Part shown: piece after piece, positions 1-9,300 of the stretch | Position numbering within the stretch: position 1 is the first letter of the stretch | Layout of the letters: each line of letters starts with the position of its first letter | NCBI GenBank assembly: GCA_017549285.1 | Contig: JAFYVE010000035.1 | Span: forward strand, 62,001 to 126,000 | Direction: 5' to 3' | Source of the DNA: Clostridia bacterium | GTDB taxonomy: Bacteria > Bacillota > Clostridia > Oscillospirales > Acutalibacteraceae | DNA length: 64,000 bases | The notes under the pieces: model-generated | Seen by the model: only the letters and a program-made list of their open reading frames with translations | Databases searched by the model: none | Told to the model about the DNA's origin: nothing | Made by a program: the position numbers and the translations under genes

Positions 1-1
1 T

Positions 2-724
2 ATGAATGATACTCTCCGTGAAAAAATGTTTATTCAGACAAAGTGCGGTATAGTGCCCGGTGTCAGCTTTGATTTTTCAAAAAAACACATTCTTGAATCC
101 GTAGACGGCAGTCTGAAAAGACTCAATACCGATTATATCGATGTCCTTCTTCTTCACAGACCCGATACTCTTTTTGAGCCTGAAGAAGTATGTGAAGCAT
201 TCGATATTCTCAAATCAAACGGTAAAGTACGCAATTTCGGTGTTTCAAATGAGAATATCTGGCAGATGGAATACCTTAAATCAAATCTCAATGTGCCTCT
301 TGTAGCAAATCAGATGCAGCTGAGTATTGCTCATTGTCCTATGATAAAATCGGGACTCAATGTCAATATGTATAACGATTCTTCGGTTGAAAGAGGCTCG
401 GGAATCATTGAATACTGCCGTATGAATAAAATCACAATTCAGGCGTGGTCACCCTTCCAGCACGGTTTTGCAGCAGGTACCTTCATTGATAATCCTGATT
501 ATGCAGAGCTTAATAAAAAACTCGATGAAATTGCAGAAAAATATTCAGTTTCAAAAACAACAATCGTTATGGCGTGGCTTCTTTCACATCCCGCAAAAAT
601 ACAGCCTATAACAGGTACTCTCAAAAAAGAAAGACTTGCAGAATGTCTTAAGGCATCAGAAATTCAACTCACACGTGAAGAATGGTATGCAATCTTTATG
701 AGTGCAGGTAACATTCTGCCCTAA
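2..724 (+). CDS. Aldo/keto reductase, 5' end cut by window edge
   Basis: C-terminal about 240 residues of an NADP-dependent aldo/keto reductase of the YdhF/YajO type. The visible part contains the TIM-barrel strand with SLKRLNTDYIDVLLLHRPD, the GKVRNFGVSN strand, QMQLSIAH, the IQAWSPF strand and the late cofactor-binding stretch PITGTLKKERL. The family is normally about 300 residues with the catalytic Asp and Tyr near the N-terminus, so roughly 60 residues lie left of the window. The in-frame ATG at base 2 is therefore probably internal. Substrate cannot be predicted. It ends just before the promoter of the SCIFF peptide. Confidence 0.9.
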   Translation: MNDTLREKMFIQTKCGIVPGVSFDFSKKHILESVDGSLKRLNTDYIDVLLLHRPDTLFEPEEVCEAFDILKSNGKVRNFGVSNENIWQMEYLKSNLNVPLVANQMQLSIAHCPMIKSGLNVNMYNDSSVERGSGIIEYCRMNKITIQAWSPFQHGFAAGTFIDNPDYAELNKKLDEIAEKYSVSKTTIVMAWLLSHPAKIQPITGTLKKERLAECLKASEIQLTREEWYAIFMSAGNILP

Positions 725-740
725 AAAATGTCAAGCTGTA

Positions 741-769
741 TTGACAATGCATTTTTCTTGTGATATACT
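741..769 (+). promoter_or_regulatory. Sigma-A promoter of the SCIFF operon
   Basis: TTGACA at 741-746, a 17-base spacer, and TATACT at 764-769 preceded by TG at 761-762 (extended -10). It places the transcript start near 776, about 45 bases before the SCIFF start codon. Confidence 0.8.
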
Positions 770-821
770 TTATAGCGTATTAATTACTGCAAATGCAGAA
801 AAAGAATTGGAGATATGAATT

Positions 822-965
822 ATGGAAAGAATCACAACTCTTGATACTCGTAACCTTTGCGAAAGCGCTCAGAACGGCGGTTGCGGTGAATGCCAGACAT
901 CTTGCCAGTCAGCATGTAAGACAAGCTGCGGTATCGCAAATCAGCAGTGCGAAAACAAGGAATAA
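822..965 (+). CDS. scfA: SCIFF ranthipeptide precursor (six Cys in forty-five)
   Basis: A 47-residue peptide with seven Cys (residues 13, 21, 24, 28, 32, 36, 43) and the family signature around ECQTSCQSACKTSC. SCIFF peptides are near-universal in Clostridia and are converted by their radical SAM partner into thioether-bridged ranthipeptides linked in other clostridia to signalling. Start ATG 822 has GGAG at 809-812. A longer overlapping frame (793-1011) covers the same bases but has no family similarity. The maturase gene follows 67 bases downstream, beyond a hairpin terminator, so precursor and maturase are probably made in unequal amounts. One extra Cys (residue 13) compared with the six of the family name. 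Confidence 0.95.
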   Translation: MERITTLDTRNLCESAQNGGCGECQTSCQSACKTSCGIANQQCENKE

Positions 966-978
966 TCCTTTCAAGATG

Positions 979-1006
979 AATGCCGCTTTGATGCGGCATT
1001 TTTTTC
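979..1006 (+). terminator. Hairpin between SCIFF peptide and maturase
   Basis: Perfect 8-bp stem (979-986 with 993-1000), 6-base loop, then a run of T. It is likely a partial terminator or attenuator that gives a short abundant scfA transcript and lower read-through into the maturase. Confidence 0.75.
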
Positions 1007-1032
1007 TGTAATTTTTGTTTTAAGGTGATATA

Positions 1033-2412
1033 ATGGTACATCAGTATAAATTAAACGGATTCAATATCGTGCTTGACTCCTGCTCTGGCTCTATCCACGC
1101 AGTTGACGAAGTGGCTTACGATATTATTTCTATGTATAAAGAGAAAACACAGGATGAAATAGTAAGTGAAATTCTTACAAAATATTCAGACAGGAAAGAT
1201 GTTACTGCAGAAGATGTGAAACTCTGTATTGAAGATGTGTCTGCTCTTGAAAAGGCAGGTAAACTCTTCACTCCGGACACATTTGAAGCCGATGCAACAA
1301 GATTCAAGGAAAGAAGCGGCAACATTATCAAGGCGCTTTGTCTTCACGTTGCTCATACCTGTAATCTCAACTGTGCTTATTGCTTTGCAAGTCAGGGCAA
1401 TTATCACGGCGACAGAGCAGTTATGTCATTTGAAGTGGGTAAACGTGCACTCGATTTTCTTGTTGAAAATTCGGGCAACAGAACAAACCTCGAAGTTGAC
1501 TTCTTCGGTGGTGAACCGCTTATGAACTGGCAGGTTGTAAAAGACCTTGTTATGTATGCCCGTTCAATTGAAAAGGAAAAGGGCAAGAACTTCCGTTTCA
1601 CACTCACAACAAACGGTGTTCTTGTTGATGACGATGTTATAGAATTTGCAAACAAGGAAATGCATAATGTTGTTCTCAGTCTTGACGGCAGAAAGGAAAT
1701 TCACGATGCTGTCCGTGTAGACTATGCAGGTAACGGCAGCTGGGAAAGAATTGTTCCTAAATTTCAGAAGTTTGTAGAAGCAAGAGGCGACAGGGAATAT
1801 TACATGAGAGGTACATTCACTCATGCAAACCCTGATTTCACAAAAGATATCAACGAAATGCTCCGTCTCGGATTCAATAAGCTGAGTATGGAACCCGTTG
1901 TGTGTTCTCCCGATGATGCAGCGGCACTCACACAGGAAGACCTTCCCGTTGTTCTTGAACAGTATGAAATCCTTGCAAAGGATATGCTTGAAAAGGCAAA
2001 GGAAGGCAATCCCTATACATTCTACCATTATATGATTGACCTTAAGGGTGGTCCCTGTATTTACAAACGTATTTCAGGTTGCGGCTCAGGTACCGAATAT
2101 ATGGCTGTCACTCCTTGGGGTGACCTTTATCCCTGTCATCAGTTCGTAGGTGATGAAAAATTCCTTATGGGTAACGTCTTTGACGGTGTCACAAACAACG
2201 ATGTCCGTGAGGATTTCAGAAGCTGTAACGTTTATGTCCGTCCCGAATGTAAGGACTGCTGGGCAAAGCTCTGGTGCTCAGGCGGATGTGCTGCAAATGC
2301 ATACCACGCAACAGGCTCAATCAGGGGAATTTATGAATACGGCTGCACACTCTTCAAAAAGAGAATGGAATGTGCAATAATGATGCAGGTTGCAAAGGAA
2401 CTCGGCAAATGA
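1033..2412 (+). CDS. scfB: SCIFF maturase, radical SAM/SPASM protein
   Basis: 459 residues, cytoplasmic. The first ~90 residues resemble the PqqD-like peptide-binding (RRE) domain that SCIFF maturases carry at the N-terminus. The radical SAM [4Fe-4S] motif is CNLNCAYC (Cys 110, 114, 117), followed by FFGGEPLMNW. The C-terminal SPASM region has Cys in GGPCIY, SGCGSGTEY, YPCHQF, CNVYVRPECKDCW and LWCSGGCAA, which bind two auxiliary clusters. The enzyme forms thioether bonds from Cys to residue carbons of the adjacent SCIFF peptide. The SD AAGGTG lies just before ATG 1033. The stop codon overlaps the start of the next gene, indicating translational coupling. Confidence 0.95.
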   Translation: MVHQYKLNGFNIVLDSCSGSIHAVDEVAYDIISMYKEKTQDEIVSEILTKYSDRKDVTAEDVKLCIEDVSALEKAGKLFTPDTFEADATRFKERSGNIIKALCLHVAHTCNLNCAYCFASQGNYHGDRAVMSFEVGKRALDFLVENSGNRTNLEVDFFGGEPLMNWQVVKDLVMYARSIEKEKGKNFRFTLTTNGVLVDDDVIEFANKEMHNVVLSLDGRKEIHDAVRVDYAGNGSWERIVPKFQKFVEARGDREYYMRGTFTHANPDFTKDINEMLRLGFNKLSMEPVVCSPDDAAALTQEDLPVVLEQYEILAKDMLEKAKEGNPYTFYHYMIDLKGGPCIYKRISGCGSGTEYMAVTPWGDLYPCHQFVGDEKFLMGNVFDGVTNNDVREDFRSCNVYVRPECKDCWAKLWCSGGCAANAYHATGSIRGIYEYGCTLFKKRMECAIMMQVAKELGK

Positions 2413-3704
2413 ACACGCCGATAGTTGATTTCGTAAAGAAATATGCCGAAAACGGTGTTTCAAGACTTCATATGCCGGGACACAAGGGTGTTTCATTCCT
2501 CGGATGTGAAAATCTTGATATAACAGAAATAAACGGTGCTGACGCCCTGTATCAGGCTCAGGGGATAATTGCAGAAAGTGAAAAGAATGCAACTTCTCTT
2601 TTCGGCTCACTCGGAACATTCTATTCTGCAGGAGGCTCATCGCAGAGCATAAAAGCAATGATGGCACTTGCAAAAAACGGAAAACAGGATTTCACGGTCC
2701 TTGCCGCAAGGAATGTACATAAGTCTTTTGTTTATGCCTGTGCACTGCTCGATATTAAAGTCCGTTGGTTATTTGATGAGAATGAGAATTTTTCTCTCTG
2801 CAGATGTAATATAACACCCGAACAGCTTGAAAAAGAACTGAAAAAAGAAAAAGCCGATGCCGTATACATCACATCACCGGATTATCTCGGCGGAATGAAT
2901 GATATTACATCGCTTACTGAAATTGCACATAAATACGAAGCTCTTATGCTTGTTGATAATGCTCACGGGGCTTATCTTCGTTTTCTCTCTGAGAGTCTGC
3001 ACCCGATAAATCTCGGTGTTGATATGTGCTGTGATTCGGCTCATAAGACACTTCCCGTGCTTACGGGCGGTGCATATCTTCACATAAATAATGAGAAATT
3101 CATAAAGGGTGCAAAATCTGCTCTTGAAATGTTCGGCTCAACAAGTCCTTCATATCTGATATTGCAGTCACTTGATATGTGTAATGCATATCTCAGCAAC
3201 GGTTATAAGGAAAAACTTCAGATTTGTATTAAGAAAATTGAAAATCTGAAAAGGGAACTCGGCAGAAACGGATGGGAAACACTTGAAAGTGACCCTCTGA
3301 AGCTTACAGTTCTTACAAAAGGTACTGATTTTGCGGAAAAACTCAGAAATTCAGGTGTTGAATGCGAATATGAAGACCCCGATTACACCGTAATGATGTT
3401 CACACCCGAAACAGACGATGCAACTTATAAAAAGGTTGTTGATGCGGCAGGGAAGTGCGCTGAAAATATAACAACAGCAAATCTTCATATGACTGTGCCT
3501 GAAAAAGTGCTTTCAATCCGTGAATCGATTTTTTCCGATAATGAAGAAATTGATTTAAATGATTCCGTCGGTCATATTGTTGCCGATACATCTGTCGGTT
3601 GCCCTCCCGCCGTTTCCGTACTTGTAGCCGGTGAAAAAATAACGGCAGAAGCTCTTAAAGTAATGCAATATTACGGTATTTATAACATAAAAGTAATTAA
3701 ATAA
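2409..3704 (+). CDS. Orn/Lys/Arg decarboxylase-family PLP enzyme
   Basis: 431 residues of the fold-type I family that includes SpeA-like and clostridial YaaO-type decarboxylases. Visible landmarks are RLHMPGHKG near the N-terminus, DALYQAQGII, the Asp of LMLVDNAHGA that contacts the PLP ring nitrogen, and the Schiff-base Lys in DSAHKTLPVLTGGAY. The C-terminal sub-domain follows (around DLNDSVGHIVADTSVGCPP). ATG 2409 overlaps the maturase stop (ATGA). Substrate (Arg, Lys or Orn) cannot be read from sequence. Whether the tight link to SCIFF is functional or merely transcriptional is unknown. Confidence 0.9.
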   Translation: MNTPIVDFVKKYAENGVSRLHMPGHKGVSFLGCENLDITEINGADALYQAQGIIAESEKNATSLFGSLGTFYSAGGSSQSIKAMMALAKNGKQDFTVLAARNVHKSFVYACALLDIKVRWLFDENENFSLCRCNITPEQLEKELKKEKADAVYITSPDYLGGMNDITSLTEIAHKYEALMLVDNAHGAYLRFLSESLHPINLGVDMCCDSAHKTLPVLTGGAYLHINNEKFIKGAKSALEMFGSTSPSYLILQSLDMCNAYLSNGYKEKLQICIKKIENLKRELGRNGWETLESDPLKLTVLTKGTDFAEKLRNSGVECEYEDPDYTVMMFTPETDDATYKKVVDAAGKCAENITTANLHMTVPEKVLSIRESIFSDNEEIDLNDSVGHIVADTSVGCPPAVSVLVAGEKITAEALKVMQYYGIYNIKVIK

Positions 3705-3709
3705 TTCAA

Positions 3710-3747
3710 CACGACAGTATCTTTTTTTGATACTGTCGTGATTTTTT
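3710..3747 (+). terminator. Terminator of the SCIFF-decarboxylase operon
   Basis: Perfect 11-bp stem (3710-3720 with 3730-3740) with a T-rich loop, followed by ATTTTTT. Confidence 0.9.
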
Positions 3748-3778
3748 ACAAAATAATAAAACAATCCAAAAAAATATG

Positions 3779-3807
3779 TTGCAAATATCTTGTTATGTAC
3801 TTATAAT
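3779..3807 (+). promoter_or_regulatory. Sigma-A promoter of the small dockerin protein
   Basis: TTGCAA (3779-3784), 17-base spacer, TATAAT (3802-3807). The leader is about 80 bases and contains a strong SD with a three-codon ORF at 3837-3848. Confidence 0.75.
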
Positions 3808-3836
3808 AATAAATGAGTATAACGGAGGGGATACCA

Positions 3837-3848
3837 ATGGTTTTTTAA
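3837..3848 (+). other. Three-codon micro-ORF (M-V-F-stop) with strong SD
   Basis: GGAGGGG at 3824-3830 sits 6 bases before ATG GTT TTT TAA. The SD is better than that of the following gene. It may be a decayed gene start or a minimal leader ORF. Evidence is limited to the SD and codons. Confidence 0.3.
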
Positions 3849-3895
3849 TTTGACAAATACAGCTAAAAATACAAGCAAAGAAAGGAAGAGTATTT

Positions 3896-4771
3896 ATGAA
3901 AAAAAGTATTAAAGTAAGTATATCATTAGTATTATTTGTTGTTACAGTTTTGCTTTCGACAACAGGAGTATATGCACAAGATAAAATTGTTATGTCAGAT
4001 TTTTATCTTCCGTTTGAAGTGTATCAGGGTGAAGGTGATGTTTCAGTTGTTCTGGATGCTTATTCGGAAGAAATCAACTCATATTTGATTCTTGAAAAAT
4101 TTGATAAACTGACATACAAAGATAATGAAGTTGACGAAAAATATTATGAAATATCAGATGTTGATAACCTTGTAAAAATAACATTAAAAGAAGAATATCT
4201 GCGTACATTCGATGATGATACATATTATTTTGATGCTGTATTTGAACGCATTGATATAGGACTCAAGCTTTATGTTATAACGGAAAAAGCAATAGTCAAG
4301 GATGTTGTATTCAAAAACACGTGGAACGGAAAAGAGAGTGCAGGTTTTGTAATTTCAGGTATTGATTATCCTCTCGGTGCTGATCTTATCGAATATATAA
4401 GTCTGAACGGTAAAAAACTTGACAAAAATGATTATGTTTCAAACTTTATGGGTAACAGCGGTTTTGTTGCAATAACTAAGGATTATCTTGATACACTTCC
4501 TGCAGGAACATACATTTTTGATGTTGAATTTCTTAGTGTAAGCGGTATTAAATTAGAGCTCACCATTCCTGATTTCTATTGTAAAGGTGATGCAGACGGT
4601 AACGGTAATGTTACAGCCGCAGATGCAAGACTTGTTCTTCGTGCATCCGCTAAACTTGAAAAACTTACAGCAGAAGCAACCGCTTGTTGTGATGTAAACA
4701 ACGATAATGTAATCAACAGCAGTGATGCAAGAAAAATTCTCAGAGCTTCGGCAAAGCTTGAAAGCTTTTAG
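3896..4771 (+). CDS. Secreted protein with C-terminal dockerin-like module
   Basis: 291 residues. A Sec signal peptide (KKS, then a hydrophobic core, cleavage near VYA-QDK) is followed by about 200 residues that form two similar beta-rich units (VMSDFYLPFEVYQGEG... and FKNTWNGKESAGFVISGIDYPLG...), probably Ig/X2-like domains. The last ~60 residues are a dockerin-like pair of Ca-binding repeats: GDADGNGNVTAADARLVLR and DVNNDNVINSSDARKILR. The protein would be exported and held by a cohesin-type partner, none of which is encoded here. SD AAAGGAAGAG precedes ATG 3896. No catalytic motif seen; the role of the N-terminal part is unknown. Confidence 0.85.
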   Translation: MKKSIKVSISLVLFVVTVLLSTTGVYAQDKIVMSDFYLPFEVYQGEGDVSVVLDAYSEEINSYLILEKFDKLTYKDNEVDEKYYEISDVDNLVKITLKEEYLRTFDDDTYYFDAVFERIDIGLKLYVITEKAIVKDVVFKNTWNGKESAGFVISGIDYPLGADLIEYISLNGKKLDKNDYVSNFMGNSGFVAITKDYLDTLPAGTYIFDVEFLSVSGIKLELTIPDFYCKGDADGNGNVTAADARLVLRASAKLEKLTAEATACCDVNNDNVINSSDARKILRASAKLESF

Positions 4772-4809
4772 TTTTCATTGAACCGATAAAATGCCGCTTT
4801 ATGAATAAA

Positions 4810-4840
4810 AAAATCAGCCGCACTTGCGGCTGATTTTCTT
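4810..4840. terminator. Bidirectional terminator
   Basis: Perfect 12-bp stem (4810-4821 with 4826-4837), ACTT loop, A-run before and T-run after. It serves both the plus-strand dockerin gene and the converging peptidase gene. Confidence 0.9.
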
Positions 4841-4848
4841 TATGCTAT

Positions 4849-6090
4849 TTACTGTTTTGCGCCTTCGTCGAATTTTTCAAGAACTTTTACACTTACTGCA
4901 TAGCAGTCTGCAAGACCTTCAAGATTCATATTGTCATATGTATCTCTTCTTGTGTGGTAATAGTCTTCAAGTGCGTGGTTAAGACCTGTGATACCTGCTG
5001 AACGGAAACCTGCCTGGCTGAATGCTGCGTTATCTGTTGCACCGCCGAGAGGAGGAACCATACCCTTAAGACAATGGATGCCGAGGTCTTCTGCACATTC
5101 CATAAAGAGGTCTGTAACATCTTTGTCTGATTTAACTGTTGCATTAAGATCACGGTAGTTTGCCATAAGATATTTGGGGTCGTGAATTGTGTCATATGAA
5201 TAGAAGAATGTGGGAACATCTCTGAATTCATCCTTATGAGCTTCACACCATGCTTTTGAACCACGAAGACCTGCTTCTTCTGAGCCTGTGATAACAACGC
5301 CTATTTCTGTGTTTTCAAATTCAATGCCTTCATCCTGAAGAGCTTTGAGGATTGCAATACCGATATAGCAACCTGAAAGGTTATCGTTTGCACCGTCAAC
5401 AACTCTCTTCTTGTCCCACATCTTGTAAAGACCGAGCATAAAGGGAACAAAAACAAGACCGACGAGTGAAGCGATGAAAAGAGGTTCTTCTGTTGTGAAC
5501 GGAACATAACCGAAACCGAACTTTGCAAGCTTGATTACTGAAAGGATAAGATAATAGAGTGCACCAAGAACGCAGATAATTGCGTGCATTTCAAATGCAA
5601 TACCGCCGAAACGGTAGTTAACGGGCCATTCCCAACAGGCATCGGGGTGACCGTTGAAGAGAATTCTTCTCTTTACTTCACCTTTACAGCTCTTGATTGC
5701 CGTAACATTTGTACCTGTCTTTTCAGGGAAGAACTTATCAACAACCTTCTTGTACATACCGAACTGCAGAACCATAATTGTGAAACCTGCAAGAACGAGT
5801 ATTACTGATGCAAGGGGGAAGAAGAAGAACATAGGGATTGCAAGAAGTGCAAATGTAATTGTAAAATAAATCCATCCGAAGAATGAACCGGGGTTCTCTT
5901 TGAATGATTCAATCTGGATTCTGTCACATCCGCAGTCATTTTTGAGTGTTTCAGCCATATATTCACAGGACTGTCTTTCACCCTTTGAACCGGGATCACG
6001 TTTTTCAAAATTCTTGATGATATAGGTGATTTCATCAACCATATACTGTGCTGCCCAGTTTTTCTTATCAATAAGCTTCTGAAGATTCAT
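4849..6090 (-). CDS. Membrane-embedded M28-family metallopeptidase
   Basis: 413 residues. The zinc-aminopeptidase fold is seen in FNGHPDACWEW (first metal ligands), DGANDNLSG (bridging Asp), GSEEAGLRGS (catalytic Glu), SYDT and the late ligand region YYHTRRDT. The domain is interrupted by two hydrophobic stretches: a hairpin at about residues 70-110 (FFGWIYFTITFALL...ASVILVLAGFTIMV) and another at about 170-225. This implies membrane association, unlike the soluble members of the family. GGAGG lies 9 bases before ATG. The natural substrate (peptides or amino-acyl conjugates) is unknown. Confidence 0.85.
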   Translation of the reverse strand: MNLQKLIDKKNWAAQYMVDEITYIIKNFEKRDPGSKGERQSCEYMAETLKNDCGCDRIQIESFKENPGSFFGWIYFTITFALLAIPMFFFFPLASVILVLAGFTIMVLQFGMYKKVVDKFFPEKTGTNVTAIKSCKGEVKRRILFNGHPDACWEWPVNYRFGGIAFEMHAIICVLGALYYLILSVIKLAKFGFGYVPFTTEEPLFIASLVGLVFVPFMLGLYKMWDKKRVVDGANDNLSGCYIGIAILKALQDEGIEFENTEIGVVITGSEEAGLRGSKAWCEAHKDEFRDVPTFFYSYDTIHDPKYLMANYRDLNATVKSDKDVTDLFMECAEDLGIHCLKGMVPPLGGATDNAAFSQAGFRSAGITGLNHALEDYYHTRRDTYDNMNLEGLADCYAVSVKVLEKFDEGAKQ

Positions 6091-6254
6091 AATATGTTTG
6101 CCTCCGATAAAAATTTACATTATTTTAACACATTTTTAATGTGACAATTGTAAATCACTCGTCAACTATTAATGAATTTTTTGTTAAATTCTCTGTTACA
6201 TATGTTATATCTTTACTGATATTAAAAAATAATATTAAAATAAAGTAAAGTTAC

Positions 6255-6283
6255 TTGAATATTATTTCTGATTGTGATAGAAT
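6255..6283 (+). promoter_or_regulatory. Sigma-A promoter of the YfhO-LysM gene
   Basis: TTGAAT (6255-6260), 17-base spacer, TAGAAT (6278-6283) with an upstream TG at 6275-6276 (extended -10). The open frame formally extends back to TTG 6255, but that codon is the -35 box, so translation must begin further downstream. Confidence 0.75.
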
Positions 6284-6320
6284 AACAGTATCTATGTTGA
6301 AAATGAAAGGATCGATCATT

Positions 6321-9300
6321 TTGAAGGCGAAAAAACTTGGCAGAAAATCAAACATCTTCGCCCGTAATTCAGAGTGTTTTCTCTCTGCAATAATTGCGGC
6401 TGTTATAATGGTGTTTGCGTATGCTGTATGGAAATTCTTTCCTTTTGGTGAAAACATCATTCTCCGAATGGACCTTTACCATCAGTATGCTCCTCTTTAC
6501 GGTGAATTTATTGAGCGTGTGTTCGGTGCCGATTCTCTGCTTTACTCATTCACATCGGGTCTTGGCAGCGGATTCTTAGGTAACTATTTCAATTACCTTT
6601 CAAGCCCCACGCTGTTTATAGTTCTTCTTTTCGGACATTTCAATCTTCCCGAAGCTATTGCAACGGTTGTTCTTGTAAAGGCTTCCGCATCAGCTTACAC
6701 ATTTACTTATTTCCTCGGAAAAATCACAAAGAAATCAGACATTTCAACAGCTGCATTCGGTCTTATGTATGCTTTCTGCGGTTACTTTGTGGCTTATTAC
6801 TGGAACATTATGTGGCTTGATGCAATGGTTGCATTCCCTCTTGTAATGCTCGGTGTCTGGTACATTATCAATAAACACAAGCCTGTTATGTATATTTGTT
6901 CACTTGCTTATGTAATGATGACAAACTACTATATGGCTTATATGACCTGCATACTTTCAGTTATTTTCTTTCTCTATTTTTATTTTGCAGATCATTCAAT
7001 GGCTGAAAAGCTCGGTAGCGGAGATTATATCATCAAACCAAAATATAAGAAAGCTGCAGGTTACACATTCTTCAGTTCAAGATTCCTTACAACCGGCTTC
7101 ACCTTTGCAGGTTCTTCTGTTCTTGCAGCACTCATAGGCTGTTTCGCTCTTCTTCCCGTTATTTTCATTCTCAGCGGTTCATCAGCAACAAATTCAAGTT
7201 TTCCCTCAACATTTTCAACATATTTCAACGTTTTTGATTTCCTTGCAAATCATCTTGCAGGTGTGGAACCCACAATCAGAAGCAGCGGAGATACCGTTCT
7301 TCCCAATGTTTACTGCGGTATCATAAGCCTTGTGCTTGTTCCCGTTTATATGTTCTCAAAGAAGTTCAGCGTAAAAGAAAAGATTGCAACAACTGCTGTT
7401 ATTGCAGTATTTTTCCTGAGCTTCAATATCAATATGGTAAACTATATCTGGCACGGATTCCATTTCCCCAATGACCTTCCTTACAGATTCTCGTTTGCAT
7501 ATTCATTCTTCATTCTCTTTATTGCTTACAAGGTTGTAGCATCAATCGAAAAGATTTCAGGTAAAGATATCCTTATGTCTGCCTGCTTTATTGCTGCATT
7601 TGCTATGTTTGTTGAAAAAATCGGGTCAAAGAATGTTGACCAGACTGTTGTTTGGACAAGTATCGCATTCGCAGTTATCTATGCAGTAGTCCTTGTATTC
7701 CTCAAGAATCCCAAGTATGCAAAGGCTTCTGTTTCAATCCTTCTTCTCACAGCAGTATGTGCTGAAATCCTTATTGCAGATACTCCAAACTACAAAGTCA
7801 CACAGACAAAGGATGCTTACACAAGCTCTTATGAAGACACAGAAGCGGCAATTGATATTATCGAAAACCTTGAAGGTGAAGACGGCTTCTACCGTATGGA
7901 ACTCGCATCACTTCTTACAAGAATGGATAACAGCTGGTTCTATTATCCCGGTGTTTCAACATTCACTTCAATGGCTTACGAAAAGGTTGCAAATCTTCAG
8001 TACTGTCTCGGTCTTTACGGCAACGAAATAAATTCTTATACTTATAACTGTCAGACAGGTATCTATAACTCAATGATGTCACTCAAATATATCGTTGACA
8101 ATAATTCATATGTACCTACCGACAACTATAAGCCTGTTATGGACGGTAATTTCCTTTACACTGAAGTTGATTCCGTCAATGATATGACAATCTATAAGAA
8201 CAACTATTGGCTTCCCGTTGCATTCTCCGTAAATGAAGGCACAGATATAAACTGGGTATATAACAACGGTGATGAATCAAGAAACGATATCAATCCTTTC
8301 GTTTCACAGAATGACTTCTTCTATAACGCTTCAGGTGTTTCAGATATTCTCACACCCATCGATGGTGTTGCTTCTGATTACAGAAACATTGAAGAAGTTG
8401 ATGATATGTCAGTTCAGACAGGTAAGTTCAATGTCTATAAAGTGAACACAAATGAAAAGTCAAATGAAATCACTTTCAAATATGAAATCAAGGATACACA
8501 GAACATCTATGTATACGTTGATGCAAATGAAGTGGATTCAGTTCTTGTTTCAACAGGTTCATTCACTTACAATCAGTCAATTGACAGTGATCCCTATATT
8601 CTTGATGTTGGCACTGTTAAGGGTGGCACAGATCTTTATATTTCATACAGCATCAAGGATGACAAGAACAGTTCAAACGTAAATCAGTATGTTTACGGTA
8701 TGGATCAGAACAAGTTCATCAAGGCTTACAACACAATTGTTGAAAACGGTGTTCTTGATGTAACAGAAAACAGAGAAAGCTATCTCAAGGGTACAATCAA
8801 CCTTGCTGAAGGCAAGATGCTTTACACTTCAATTCCTTATGATAAAGGCTGGTCAGTCTTTGTTGACGGTGCTGAAGTTGCCGATGAAGATATTGTAAAA
8901 ATCGGCGATGCTCTTATGGGTGTATATATGGAATCAGGTGAACACACCGTTGAATTCAGATTTACTCCCAGAGGTCTTGTTGCAGGTCTTGGTATTTCAG
9001 CATTCGGCATCCTTCTCCTTGTAATTCTCCTTATACTCAAAAAGAAAGAAAAATTATTCTTCGGCCCTGCATTCAGAGCAGATTATGTTGAATTCGGCAA
9101 ATGGAGAGACCTTGCTGCTGAGGCAGAAAAAGCTGAGGCAATTGCTCTTGAACAGGCTTATCTTGACGAAATCGTTGAATATGAACTCAGTCAGCAGACT
9201 CAGGAAGAAGAAAACGATTCACCCTGGGCTCAGGCTATAGCCGCTGCAGAAAACTATGCAAGAGTTTCTTCTCAGGAAGAAGTTGCAGAGCCCGAAGCAC

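Noticed and set aside
793-1011. 72-residue open frame across the SCIFF region
   Set aside because: The overlapping frame from 822 encodes a clear SCIFF peptide with a proper SD; this frame has no family similarity.
6129-6143. CACATT-TTT-AATGTG inverted repeat upstream of the M28 peptidase
   Set aside because: Short and AT-rich; could be chance, and the peptidase promoter could not be placed with confidence.
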